Origin: a virus
IMG/VR virus record: IMGVR_UViG_3300020810_001156
Span: 62,001 to 126,000 of that record
DNA: 64,000 bases
Reading direction: 5' to 3' (one strand)
The position numbers and the translations under genes are program-made. Of the stretch, positions 8,346-19,800 are shown piece after piece. The notes under the pieces were generated by a model that saw nothing but the letters and a program-made list of their open reading frames with translations, ran no database searches and was not told the origin of the DNA. The first letter of the stretch is position 1. The number at the start of each line of letters is the position of its first letter.

Positions 8346-9284
8346 ATGCTCTCCGCAAGAAATAAGTTAGTAGTTATAAATGTATTAGATTCTGCTTTAG
8401 GTGTTGGTACATCAATGAAGGGAAATGAACAAGCACATCATTGTCCTTTTTGTCATCACCATAAGAAGAAACTACAAGTCAATTTAGATTCACAATATTG
8501 GCATTGTTGGGTATGTGATTCTAAGGGTAGGAGTATTCAATCCTTACTTTATAAACTAAATGTTGATAAGAGTGAATTAGCAAAGATTCATTCTATCTAT
8601 GGAGAGTACAAACCAAAACGGAACGAAAGGGAAGTTGAGAAGATAGTACTCAGACTTCCAAAAGAATTTAAATCACTTTATCACAAACCAAAATCAATCA
8701 ATCCGATTTATAATCAAGCAATTCATTATCTCAAACAAAGAAGTATTTCTATGGATGAGGTTTTGAAATATAACATTGGTTATTGTGAGGAAGGATTATA
8801 TAGTGGTAGAGTGATTATTCCATCTTATAATGAAGATGGTGAATTAAACTATTTTATTGCTCGTTCTTTTTACGAAGATGAAAAGATGAAATACAAAAAC
8901 CCACCCGTTAGTAGGGATGTAATTGTATTTGATAATCAAATCGATTGGAACGAACCCATTACATTAGTAGAAGGTGTATTTGATTCATTCTCAGTAAAAA
9001 GAAATGTGATTCCTATTTTAGGAAAGTTTATTCCAAGAACTTTACAAACTAAAATAAAAGAAAAGGGAGTAAAAGAAATTAATATTTTATTAGATTCAGA
9101 TGCAGTAGAAGATTCTACCAAACATGCAAACTACTTTATTAAGAATGGTATAAAGGTAAAGAATGTTATACCTGAAGGTGGTGATGCTGGTGAATTGGGA
9201 TTTGATAAAATAAATAACTTGTTAAAAGAAACCGAAGAAACCGGTTGGGATGATTTAATCCTTTCAAAACTAAATAATATATGA
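8346..9284 (+). CDS. DNA primase, DnaG/gp61-like
   Basis: A 312-residue protein. Residues 28-59 form a CHC2-type zinc finger (HHCPFCHHH, then YWHCWVCDSKG), used by DnaG-like primases for template recognition. A Toprim-like segment follows: LVEGVFDSFS (the conserved Glu strand) at about residues 202-211 and INILLDSDAVEDS (the DxD strand) at about 240-252, which hold the metal ions for primer synthesis. The length is close to T4 gp61 (342 residues). The gene is the first after a host-type promoter and overlaps the next gene by four bases (ATGA), so it is co-translated with the SbcD-SbcC fusion. No helicase domain is attached, so a separate helicase must be encoded outside the window. Confidence 0.85.
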   Translation: MLSARNKLVVINVLDSALGVGTSMKGNEQAHHCPFCHHHKKKLQVNLDSQYWHCWVCDSKGRSIQSLLYKLNVDKSELAKIHSIYGEYKPKRNEREVEKIVLRLPKEFKSLYHKPKSINPIYNQAIHYLKQRSISMDEVLKYNIGYCEEGLYSGRVIIPSYNEDGELNYFIARSFYEDEKMKYKNPPVSRDVIVFDNQIDWNEPITLVEGVFDSFSVKRNVIPILGKFIPRTLQTKIKEKGVKEINILLDSDAVEDSTKHANYFIKNGIKVKNVIPEGGDAGELGFDKINNLLKETEETGWDDLILSKLNNI

Positions 9285-12200
9285 TAGTAGAAAAAATCTA
9301 CCATTTAGCAGATTTACACATTCGTAATTTAAAAAGACATAAGGAGTATAGAGAAGTATTCCAAAAGTTTTTAGATAATGTAGATAGAGATAATATTGAA
9401 AACTCCATAATCTACTTAGCTGGTGATATTGCACATGCTAAAACCGAAATGAGTCCTGAGTTAATCAGAGAAATCAGTTGGTTCTTAACTGAATGTGCAA
9501 ATAGAAAACATACATTCCTTATTACGGGAAATCACGATTGTAACTTAAATAATAACTATCGATTGGATGTATTGACACCAATCGTTGAAAACTTAGAAAA
9601 TGACAGAATACACTATCTTAGAGATACTGGGACTTACCCTTTTGGTAACATCACTTTTGTTGTTTATTCGATACTCGATAAAAAAGAGAATTGGCCAAAG
9701 GCGGAATTGGTAGAAGGTGAGAATAAAATTTGTTTATTCCACGGACCTGTAAACTTAGCACAAACTGATATTGGATATACCGTATCATCAAACTCTTTTA
9801 CAACTGATATGTTTGAAGGATTTGATATGGTGATGTTGGGTGATATCCATAGGAGACAAACATTAGGTTCACCAACCATTGCATATGCTGGTTCGATGAT
9901 ACAACAAAATCACGGAGAAGCATTAGATAAACATGGTTACTTACTTTGGGATGTTGAAAGTAGAACTTTCGAAGAAGTTGATATTCCAAACGATTATGGA
10001 TTTTACACATTAGATGTAAACGATGGTATTGTTCCTAATGTTACCGATATGCCATCTAAACCTCGTTTGAGAGTTAGGATTTCAAATACCGAACCTTCTC
10101 AGATTAAAAAGGCATTAACCCAAATTAAAAAGAAATATAAAGTACAAGAGTTCACTGTTACTCGAATGGATACTTTATCAAAACAAAAAACGGGTAACTT
10201 TGATGATAAACTTGCAATTGGAAATGTGAGAGATGTAGAGTTCCAAAACGAACTCATCAAAGATTATTTGGAAAGACAGTATTTGGCAGATGAAGAGACT
10301 GTTGATAAGATACAACAAATCAATAGAGAAATCAACACAAAGTTGGTAGATGATGATGTAACTCCTAATATACAATGGGTGCCAAAACAATTTGAATTTT
10401 CTAATATGTTCTCTTATGGTGAGAATAATTTAATTAGATTTGACAACGCAAAAGGTATGGTAGGTATATTCGCACCTAATGCCTCAGGTAAATCATCTTT
10501 ATTCGATGCACTATCCTTTTGTATATTTGATAAGACAAGTAGAACTTATGTAGCAAAGAATATTCTTAATAATAGAAAGAGTAACTTCTATTGTAAACTG
10601 CACTTCCAAATAGAAGAAGTGGATTATTACATAGAAAGAAGAGCAAAGTTAATCAATAGAGGGAGAAATCTAAAAGTAGATGTATCCTTTTGGAGAGAAG
10701 ATGAGAGTGGTATCCACTCCTTGAATGGAGAGCAAAGGAGGGATACTAACTCCATCATTCAACAATACTTAGGTACATACGAAGATTTCGTTTTAACTAC
10801 TCTTTCACTTCAAGGAAATAATGCACTCTTTATTGATAAATCACAATCGGAAAGAAAAGAAATCCTTGCTCAATTTATGGGAGTAGATGTGTTTGATAAA
10901 TTGTATTCACATGCATCGGATGAGAATAGAGATAACGCTTCTCTAATCCGTAAGTTTAAGCAGGATGATTTTACACAAAAGTTAGCTGATATTGGTGTTG
11001 GGTTAAAGGAGAAAGAAGCTGAGTATAAGTTAAAGGAAATTCAATTGAACGCTTCAAAAGATGAAGTGGAGAAGCACAATCAGAAATTAATCTCTCTCAA
11101 CGAAAAGATTGTAAAAGTTAAATCCGACAATTATTCTTTAGACGAGTTAGAAACTAAAAAATCGACTTTAGAAACTTCGTTGACCGACTTGTTATCTCAA
11201 AGAGATACAACACAATCTAAGATTGATAAGTTTGAAGAAACTCAAATTGGATTAGAAGAAAAGATTGATTCATATGATGAAGATAAAATCGATGAGGGTC
11301 TAACCGAATATACTGAGGTGGGGAGTGAACTTACATTGATTGAAAACAATATTGAGAAACATCTTATAAAGAGTGAATCCCTTAGTGAGAGGAAACAACA
11401 TTTGGATTCCCACAAATACAATGAAGAGTGTGATATTTGTATGGAAAACTCACAAACTATCTTAGAGCAAAAAGAAAAGGTAGATGGTGAATTAGAAACC
11501 ATTAAATCAGAACTAAATGATTTGGAAACCAAACATTCGGAGTTAGTATCTAAAAGAAAAGAGTTGGCTCCATTTGAATCGGAATATACAAAGTTGAAAA
11601 AACTTAAAGAAGATGAAAACAATGTAAGTAGAGATATTAACACACTTATCAACAAGTTATCAACATTCGAAACTAAAGAAATCAAAATAAATGGTGAACT
11701 TCTTCAAGTTACACAACTTATCACCGATTATTTGGAGAATGAAAAGCAAATCCAAAAAAACAAAGAACTCAGAACTGAAATGGTTTCAGTAAGAGCAGAA
11801 TTGACTTCATCAAAAGATGATGTTGATAAATTAAACAAACAACTTCTTAAATTGAATGGTGAAGTTTCATCCCTAACAAATCAAAAGAAAACAATCGAAG
11901 ATAGAATTGAAGAAGTAGAAAAGTTAGAGGAGCAATTTGGATTATTTGAATATTACCTAAATGCTTTGGGTAAGGATGGTGTATCTTATGAATTGATTTC
12001 TAAAGCTCTTCCAATGATTGAAGGTGAGGTAAATAACATCTTAGGTCAAATCGTAGAGTTTGGCTTACAATTGGAGATGGATGGAAAGAACATTAACGCT
12101 AACATCGTTTACGATGACCAGAAATGGAGTTTAGAGATGTGTAGTGGTATGGAGAAGTTCATTAGTGGTTTAGCGATTAGAATCGCTCTAATCAACGTAT

Positions 12201-12412
12201 GTAATCTTCCTCGTCCTAACTTCTTAGTAATCGATGAAGGATTTGGAACATTAGATAATGAGAACCTTACATCATTGTATATGTTGTTCGCATATCTGAA
12301 AACACAATTTGATTTTGTGATGATTATATCACATATTGATTCAATGAGAGATGTAGTGGATTCTCTTATGGAAATTAAAAAAGTAAATGGATTCAGTAGT
12401 ATTAAATTTTAA
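9281..12412 (+). CDS. Fused SbcD-SbcC (gp47-gp46) recombination nuclease-ATPase
   Basis: A 1043-residue protein that joins two proteins normally encoded separately. Residues 1-330 are an SbcD/Mre11 metallophosphoesterase: DLH (D11, H13), GDIAH (about 48-52), GNHD (about 83-86) and GDIHRR (about 187) supply the metal ligands. Residues about 370-1043 are an SbcC/Rad50 ATPase: Walker A PNASGKSS (about 399-406), long coiled coils on either side of a zinc hook CDIC (717-720), a signature-like CSGMEKF, and Walker B FLVIDEGFGTLD (about 981-992). The complex processes DNA ends for recombination-dependent replication. The single reading frame contains no stop between halves. Both active sites look intact. 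In T4 these are genes 47 and 46, which are adjacent. Confidence 0.9.
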   Translation: MIVEKIYHLADLHIRNLKRHKEYREVFQKFLDNVDRDNIENSIIYLAGDIAHAKTEMSPELIREISWFLTECANRKHTFLITGNHDCNLNNNYRLDVLTPIVENLENDRIHYLRDTGTYPFGNITFVVYSILDKKENWPKAELVEGENKICLFHGPVNLAQTDIGYTVSSNSFTTDMFEGFDMVMLGDIHRRQTLGSPTIAYAGSMIQQNHGEALDKHGYLLWDVESRTFEEVDIPNDYGFYTLDVNDGIVPNVTDMPSKPRLRVRISNTEPSQIKKALTQIKKKYKVQEFTVTRMDTLSKQKTGNFDDKLAIGNVRDVEFQNELIKDYLERQYLADEETVDKIQQINREINTKLVDDDVTPNIQWVPKQFEFSNMFSYGENNLIRFDNAKGMVGIFAPNASGKSSLFDALSFCIFDKTSRTYVAKNILNNRKSNFYCKLHFQIEEVDYYIERRAKLINRGRNLKVDVSFWREDESGIHSLNGEQRRDTNSIIQQYLGTYEDFVLTTLSLQGNNALFIDKSQSERKEILAQFMGVDVFDKLYSHASDENRDNASLIRKFKQDDFTQKLADIGVGLKEKEAEYKLKEIQLNASKDEVEKHNQKLISLNEKIVKVKSDNYSLDELETKKSTLETSLTDLLSQRDTTQSKIDKFEETQIGLEEKIDSYDEDKIDEGLTEYTEVGSELTLIENNIEKHLIKSESLSERKQHLDSHKYNEECDICMENSQTILEQKEKVDGELETIKSELNDLETKHSELVSKRKELAPFESEYTKLKKLKEDENNVSRDINTLINKLSTFETKEIKINGELLQVTQLITDYLENEKQIQKNKELRTEMVSVRAELTSSKDDVDKLNKQLLKLNGEVSSLTNQKKTIEDRIEEVEKLEEQFGLFEYYLNALGKDGVSYELISKALPMIEGEVNNILGQIVEFGLQLEMDGKNINANIVYDDQKWSLEMCSGMEKFISGLAIRIALINVCNLPRPNFLVIDEGFGTLDNENLTSLYMLFAYLKTQFDFVMIISHIDSMRDVVDSLMEIKKVNGFSSIKF

Positions 12413-12415
12413 TAA

Positions 12416-13234
12416 ATGAAAATAGGAATTGTTGGACAGGGTTTTGTGGGTAATGCGGTGTATCAGAAATTCAAAGAGTATTATGATGTACTTACTTATG
12501 ATTTAGATGAAACTAAATGTAATTCAATCTTAGAAGAAGTTGCTAAATGTGATTATGTATTCACTTGCTTACCAACTCCAATGAATGGGGATGGTAGTTG
12601 TAATACCAATATTGTAGAAGGTGTAATCAAACAAATTGATGAGATTGGTAAAACGAAGGGTATTGTGGTTAAATCAACTATTGTACCCGGTACTACTCAA
12701 AAATGGAATGATGAATATAAAACAAACATCGTATTCAATCCAGAATTCCTTACTGAAAGAAATGCGGTTAAAGATTACGAAAATCAAAACCGAATTATAT
12801 TAGGAGGACCAAGACCAACAACTACTCATCTGAAAAGAATATTTTCAAAAGTATTTCCAAGTGCATATATAATAAAAACTGATTCAACTCATGCTGAAAT
12901 GGTAAAGTATTTAACAAATACATTTCTTTCAACTAAAGTATCTTTTGCAAATGAGATATATCAAATTTGTAAAGGTTTAGATATCGATTATGATAAAGTA
13001 GTAGAATATGCAACCCACGATGAAAGATTGGGTAAATCACATTGGAACGTACCGGGTCATGATGGTGATTTTGGTTTTGGTGGACATTGTTTCCCCAAAG
13101 ATTTATCAGCACTTTTAAGATTAGCAGAAGATTTGAATGTGGTTGATAATGTACTCAGTGCAGTAGAACAAACTAATTACTCAGTTAGAAAGAATAGAGA
13201 TTGGGAAAAGATGAAAGGGAGAGCAGTTATTTAG
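12416..13234 (+). CDS. Short UDP-glucose/GDP-mannose 6-dehydrogenase-like protein
   Basis: A 272-residue protein. The N-terminus has a Rossmann motif (IGIVGQGFVGNAVY) and the family's TCLPTPM and STIVPGTT segments. The active-site motif FGFGGHCFPKD, with the catalytic Cys, lies near residue 225. The family oxidises a nucleotide-sugar 6-OH to a uronic acid with two NAD+. Usual members have 390-450 residues; this one ends soon after the dimerisation helix and lacks the C-terminal sugar-nucleotide-binding domain. It is a tidy gene, not a frameshift remnant: it ends at TAG and converges with a minus-strand gene. It follows the SbcD-SbcC gene by three bases. It could feed the glycosylation cassette at 23084, but its activity without the third domain is uncertain. 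Confidence 0.75.
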   Translation: MKIGIVGQGFVGNAVYQKFKEYYDVLTYDLDETKCNSILEEVAKCDYVFTCLPTPMNGDGSCNTNIVEGVIKQIDEIGKTKGIVVKSTIVPGTTQKWNDEYKTNIVFNPEFLTERNAVKDYENQNRIILGGPRPTTTHLKRIFSKVFPSAYIIKTDSTHAEMVKYLTNTFLSTKVSFANEIYQICKGLDIDYDKVVEYATHDERLGKSHWNVPGHDGDFGFGGHCFPKDLSALLRLAEDLNVVDNVLSAVEQTNYSVRKNRDWEKMKGRAVI

Positions 13235-13397
13235 TTTTAAGAACATTAGTAGGAAGTGGTTTCGCATTTGGTGAAACCTTTTCTTTTATGAGAGATTCTA
13301 CCAACCCATTCATTTTATATCCTTTATCCTTACAAAAGGACTTTAATAATTGATGAACTTCGGCATCAATTTGTAACATTGCATATTTTTTATTCAT
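13227..13397 (-). CDS. Small ribbon-helix-helix-like protein
   Basis: About 56 residues (MNKKYAMLQIDAEVHQLLKS at the start). The pattern, a short beta strand with YAMLQID followed by a helix (EVHQLLKSFCKDKG) and a second helix (MNGLVESLIKEKV), fits small ribbon-helix-helix DNA-binding proteins. I chose the ATG at 13397 because it overlaps the stop of the upstream minus-strand gene as ATGA; an ATG four codons earlier (13409) is also possible. The 3' end overlaps the convergent dehydrogenase gene by eight bases. With its partner it forms the only minus-strand unit. It may be an autoregulator, but no operator was identified. Confidence 0.65.
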   Translation of the reverse strand: MNKKYAMLQIDAEVHQLLKSFCKDKGYKMNGLVESLIKEKVSPNAKPLPTNVLKTK

Positions 13398-13789
13398 AAT
13401 TTTATCCATTTTCTTTCACTGTTAAGTGTGAATGAACCAATGTGTTCTCTATTCCACATAGTTGGTTCAATAAGTGATAAAAACATTTCACCACTATCAC
13501 CTATGTACAAATAATAGGTTTCACCAATAACAGGTTCAAAATTAAATTTAGATTTGTAAACTAAATCATTCCATTGATATTCTTCAACCAATTTTTGATA
13601 CTCTTCTTTAAGTTCATTAAACTTAGCTGAAAATTGTTTGTTAACTTTATTAACACTTACACCCTTCCAAACTGCTATATTTTCTACCTTAATTGATGGT
13701 GCCCCAACATTACTACCATATGGTAAAATATTGGCATTGAACCCATCCTTTTCATCATATACAATGTTATCTGGGTATTTTTTCTTCAT
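13394..13789 (-). CDS. DUF2452-family protein
   Basis: A 131-residue protein. The order of motifs (PDNIVYDEKDGFNANILPYG, then NVGAPSIK, then NKVNKQFSAKF, FEPVIGETYYLY and a final FTLNSERKWIKL) is that of the DUF2452 family, which I know from Bacteroidetes genomes. Function is unknown. There is no signal peptide or membrane segment. The gene is on the minus strand between two + strand blocks and is followed by an RHH-like gene with an ATGA overlap. A gene typical of the host phylum supports a Bacteroidetes host and suggests acquisition from it. A late-promoter-like TAGTATTTATT on the minus strand (13827 down to 13817) lies 28 bases before the start. Confidence 0.75.
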   Translation of the reverse strand: MKKKYPDNIVYDEKDGFNANILPYGSNVGAPSIKVENIAVWKGVSVNKVNKQFSAKFNELKEEYQKLVEEYQWNDLVYKSKFNFEPVIGETYYLYIGDSGEMFLSLIEPTMWNREHIGSFTLNSERKWIKL

Positions 13790-13816
13790 TCTTTAGAACT
13801 CTTTAGTTTTCTTTAG

Positions 13817-13827
13817 AATAAATACTA
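13817..13827 (-). promoter_or_regulatory. Possible late promoter element for the minus-strand pair
   Basis: Read on the minus strand, TAGTATTTATT resembles the window's late motif (TTATATTTATATA). It is 28 bases before the DUF2452 start. The match is partial and the region is very AT-rich. Confidence 0.3.
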
Positions 13828-13843
13828 AAAATAAAATTTATTA

Positions 13844-13855
13844 AATACTTATATA
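13844..13855 (+). promoter_or_regulatory. Putative late promoter element (tail fibre gene)
   Basis: AATACTTATATA, 24 bases before the ATG at 13880. It belongs to a TACTTATATA subgroup also seen at 22712 and 31161. Confidence 0.5.
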
Positions 13856-13879
13856 GGAATAACAAAGAAACTTTAGTTA

Positions 13880-16800
13880 ATGGCCAGAATTAAAAAGTAT
13901 TCACCTGAACAAAATTTATCATCGTTTCAAACTTTAATAGTAGATGAAAATCCCAATTCGGATTATTTTAGAATTACCGAATTTAAAGATACATTTACTG
14001 GTGGTAAAAATGGATTCCTAATAGAGGGTTCAGAATATCTAAAAGAATCTACTGAAATAAAAATTGAGATTTTAGATGTTAATGGAGAACCAATATATTA
14101 TGAACCAGGTAATGGAATCCCAGAATACTATGAAGGTATATCAAAGTTAATAGCTGTTTATATCTATGAAGATACTCCAATCGGATTGGGTAAGATTACT
14201 ATTTTGGGTGAACTAAAGGAGTATGATGATAATGGTGTAAAAAGACAAATTCCATCAGATTGGCGAGGTGCTTATAATGTTAAATGGGAAAGAACTTTTC
14301 AGATTAATAAAAATCTATCAAACGAAGATAGGGTAAGATTTTATCGTAGACCTAAGGTGGGTATTGATGAGATAGTTAAACCAATATTTAACAAAACCCC
14401 ACAAACAATTACTCAAACTGGGCAAGTAGATGGTTTACCTTTAATCCCAACCGAAAATACTCAACTATCTAATTTTTCTTTACCAACATCATATAGATTA
14501 AAAATCACAGATGATACATATTGGACCGGTTCTGCGGTTGGTCAACAAATAGAATTTAGTGGACTAAACTATTCACCAACCATTACTGATATTGTCAACA
14601 AAGATGAAGTATTAGTATCTCCACCATATTCTGAATCGGATTTAGTTAAACCATTTTCATCTCAAAATTATTCGGTATCATTTCCATATGTTGAGGGGGC
14701 AGTTGATTTAGCAACCGCTTTAACTGGTTCATTTGCTAAAATTAACATCACCAATATGAAAACATTTGTTGGTGATGCCGCTAGGGTTAAGGTGTTTAGA
14801 AAATCGGTATCCCAATTAACTGATTATGAGTTCGTACAAGAAATACAATTAGAATCAAACGAATTGTTGAGAGATTTAGAAAGTGTTGAATCAACGGAAA
14901 CTTTCTATGGTAATCTAAGTCAAAACTACATTAATAATTATTGGTTAACATCATCAAATGATTTAGTAACTACATTTAATCAAGATTTTTTATACAATTC
15001 TGTTGAACTTGATAATGGGGCATCTACTCCACAATATTTTTATACATCTCAATCATTGGGTATAACCAATGGTGTTGAATATAATTTATCGTTTAATGTT
15101 AGAAAAAGAACAAACATCTCAGCCGATGATTATTTAAAAGTTTATCTAAGTGGTTCGTTTGGAAATACAACTGTAGCACAAACAATTACAAATATAGGTA
15201 GTTCGAATGAATTATTACAAAAAACTTTAGTAAATGAAAATATAATTGCAGATAATATATCTGGTTCACAATTATATTTTGAAGTAAAAGGTAATGATTG
15301 GTTAATTAATAATATTTCATTAAGAGCAGCAGAAGAAACTTCTTTTTCTCCCGATGAAATTACATTTATACAAAGTGTACCAAAAACATTAGCTGAAGAA
15401 ACATTTGATTTTCGTTTTGAATTTTATGATATAAATAATAATTACATACCTGTATTAGTTGAAGAAACAAAAACATTCACAGGTGGTAACTTAAACTTAT
15501 TTACAAAAGAATTAATTCTTACACCAAATCAATTATATTTTGCATTTGATTCAGCATCGGCACCTGCAAATCCATTACCTCCATTAAACATTTTTATTGA
15601 TGTTGAAAAAAGAGTAATAACTGGTTCGGTAACATTTACATCTGGTGCATATGATGAGTTTGGAAATTTATTATCATCATCACAATATAATGGTGGGGTA
15701 TTTCCTGGTCTATTAACGGACAGAGATAAAGATATTGTAAAATTAAATGTATCTGATTATACTGGTTCAAGAGATGATATTACAGTTCAATATATTGAAT
15801 ATACTGGTGAGGTTGAGGGTGTAACCGATTCATTCGTAATCACTAGAGTTCAAGATGGTAAGGGTGGTGTAAACTTTGAGATTAGGCCTTACAGAGGTAC
15901 AATTATCAAAAACAAAGATGATAAAGAATTAGAAATTCAAGCAATTCGTATTGATGGTATTAATGAAATTATTCTTAAAGATAATTTACCACAAACTGGA
16001 TTTTCCGATGCAAAACTTAGAGTCCTTTCATCATCAATAGATGAAGTAACATTGGAAGAAAGTGGTTCTTATATACTTCTTTCAGAGGCATCATCTACTA
16101 AATTTATTAAAGGATTAAACGCTGGTTTAACTGGTAGTGGTGAAATTGATTATAACGCAAGATTTAATAGAGATTCTATTGATAATGAATTGACCGTATT
16201 CTTAATGGATGGTGAAACTTCTCAATCAATTCTTACATCAATTATTCTTACCGATTTACAAGATGGTTTAGATAGTGGGTTTGTAACATTTGATGCAGAT
16301 GTATTTACTATTAATCCAAGAACACAAACTCAATTTACTCCGCAATTTAGTAGTGTAACGGGTTCTTTTTATAAGAGGGGTACTAAAGCAAATCCAGTAT
16401 CAGCATCGATTGAGATATTCCCATCGATGTCAATCAATAAAGATTTTGTTCCTGAATACTGGATGTATTTTGTATCTCATTCTAAAGATGAAAGTATTGA
16501 GGTAACGGCATATGATGAGAATGGATTCTATTCACCACATGGTGAGTTGGGTTCATATATTGGGTTACCTGCTTCACAAAGCAAACAACTATTGGTAAAC
16601 TTTACTTACACAGAACCAGTAACTTCTGCATCGGTTCAAGTTGACCATATTTTCACCATTGTACCTGAAGGTAAGCCGGGTGATGAAACTGTATTGTTTG
16701 AAGTTAACCCTCAGACTGTAAATCTAAAATCGGATAGTAGAGGTAATGTCAATGATTTTAAACAATCTATAACTGATATTAGTTTAAGACAGGGTTCAAG

Positions 16801-19800
16801 ACGATTAATATTTACGGGTAGTGCAGAACCCGGTACGTTTACAATAGCATCCGAATCTATCAGTTCACAAAACATTGAAGTGGGATTACTACACTTAACT
16901 TCATCATTTGGTACTGATTATACGGCATCATTGATTGTAAGTGAATCATCAAACTTTACACAACTTAGTGGTAGTATTACATATCCATTAGAGATTAGAC
17001 CTTACTTTACATCATCTGTTTACACACAAAGTTTTACTCAAAATTTTACTAAAATATTAGATGGACCTCCTCCAATAGAACTAAACATAGTTCCTCAATC
17101 TGTAACTTTAATTGCTAATGAAGTAGAATTTGTAGGTGATTATTCCAACGCTACAACAACAATTACGGTAAAAGAGGGTTCTGATAATTTAATAAACACC
17201 AGTAGTGGTGCACCTGGTACATTTACTTTAGAATCTATTAATACAACAAACATAACTTCAAATTTAGTTTCGTTGGAAGGTGGAATATCTGCTAGTGTTG
17301 AATTTAGTGAATTTGAATATCCATATGTATCTGCTAGTGTTACATATAATATTAATGTATTTCCATTTTCATTAGGACCTGGTCATGAATATTCATCTTC
17401 TGTTTTTGAAAGAACTCAAAATTTTGTTAAAAGTATTACACCTCCAAACGCTAGAAGTGTTGAGTTAACAGCAACATCAGAAGTAGTTCACTTTGATGGT
17501 GATGGACAGGTAACATCTCCATTAGGTGCAATTACATTAACTGCTGAAGCTTACAATACAACAGGTTCTGTTTATTACGGATTCTTTAGAGATAGTTATG
17601 TGTGGCAACCATATTCACAAACAAATACAGTAACTGTTGGTTCTGGTGATGCAACTGAAGCTGGTGAAACTGTAAGCTGGGAGGTACGAATTAGAGATGG
17701 TGGTTCAACGGCTAATGTAGTAGCTACTGATGCAATTACTATTACTGGTGTACAAGATGGAGCATCAAATTATAATGTACAATTGGATAACCCATCTGTA
17801 ACTCTTACATCTGATGTAGATGGTACAACTCACTTTACTGGTAGTGGTGCTGTAATCAGAGCCGTAAAAGGTGTAACACCGCTAACTCACGTAACTTCAT
17901 ATTCACCATCCGACTATGTTTATGATGAGCAGGGTGTATTTATTGGTAACTTAGGACAATATTCTGCATCGATAGAATCTAAAAGTCCTTATTTAAATCA
18001 AACGGGAATATTCGCTGGAAACCCTGCAACTTTACCTGAAATACCAAATGGTGGTTGGACTTCACCATTTGATAATCCAACTGGAACAATTGTTTACAAA
18101 GTTGATATTGAAAATGGTAGAGCAACTTATTTCTTATCACAATCATTTGCAGTAACATTCGAAGGAGCAACTGGTCCTGGTGTTGTTGTAAGAGGTGAGT
18201 GGAATGCGAATGTTCCATATCTGTTTACTGGAACAAGAAGAGATGCGGTTGTTCAAGAGATTAGTGGTGATACACACTATTGGGCAACAACTGAAGCACT
18301 TATAAACAAACCAGCATATACTGATGGAAGTGCACCATATACCGCACAACCAACATTACCACCTGGCCCACCATATGAAGAAGGTTATGAAGATGCAACA
18401 ACTGGGTGGGAATACTTAGGACAAGAAGATTTCTTCGTAGCTGCTAAGATTGCAATTTTTGAAGAATCATTTGTAGAAAACACAATAAATGTTGGTAAAC
18501 CATCAACTGATTATAGTGTTAATCCACAAATAGCAATTTATGGTGGTGATAGTGAACCTTATATAGCCATCGGACAAGGAACTCAAGGATATGGACAGCA
18601 AGGTATATTTTTGGGTGTAACTGAAGATGGTGGACCTAATGGAACACAAGGAACATCTGGATTATTCTCAATAGAAAATGATACTGGTGATAGATATCTA
18701 AGATGGGATGGTTATGATTTAGAAATAGCAGGTTCGATACAAATCAAAGGAGGTTCTGCCGCAACCACTTCAAGCGTTGATGCTATCAACAACGCAACAG
18801 GTGGATTTATAAACCCATCGGAATATCAATTCGGACCAGGTAGTAGTCCTGATTTCTTCGAATTGGGAGAATTACCAGCAACTCCATCAGTTCCAGGTCT
18901 ATATTTAGGTTCTGATAATTTAGGTTATCACGATGGAACTGATTGGAACGCATTTTTAGATAATAATGGTAACTTTTATTTAGGAGGAGAAGAAGGTGGT
19001 TCATTATCATTCCAACAATCATCGGGTAATTTAAAAGTTTCTGGTATCGTATCAGCATCGGCTGGTATATTTGGTGGATTGGTAATTGATAATACTGGTG
19101 TATTCTTCCCATCAACATATGATGTGGGTAATCAATACTTTGGTGAAAGTGTTGTAACTCAATCTTTATCTTATATTGATTTTACGGATGCTATAACAAA
19201 TCAAGGTGGAGGTAGTAGAGCAATTATTGAAAGAAATACATCAATTTCTGATGTTGGTGATAATGCATATAAACAAATGACGAGAACCGCAGACCCATTT
19301 GGTAGTGGTTCTGCAGTTATGACAGCATTTGGTCTTGTAACCACAACAAACTTAGTAACAGGTTCAGCATCTGGTTCTTTCTTTGGTTCAGATAATGCAC
19401 ACTTTAAAGTAACTCCAAACTTATACGCACTTAATTCATCATATGAAATTGATTTTTGGTGGACTGGTTCATTTAATTTAGATGCTGGTGGTGCCAATGC
19501 CTCTAACTTAGTTTGGCAAGCTGGTACAAATCAAATTATAACATCCGATTCATCTTGGGAAGATGCTATCGGTTCACCTTATATACCAGATGAGTGGTTT
19601 CATGGTAGCCTTGATAGTGGAGCTGACCCAAGAATGAGTGCGTACATTCATGCATATGATGTACCTGTTTTAGGTATTGGTAATATTGTAGATTTGTATA
19701 TTCCAATTGTTCAATATCTAAACTCAACAACTTTACGTTCAACGGAAGATAATAACTATGGTAGTGATATAGAACTACATAACGCAGGAAGCGTAACTTT

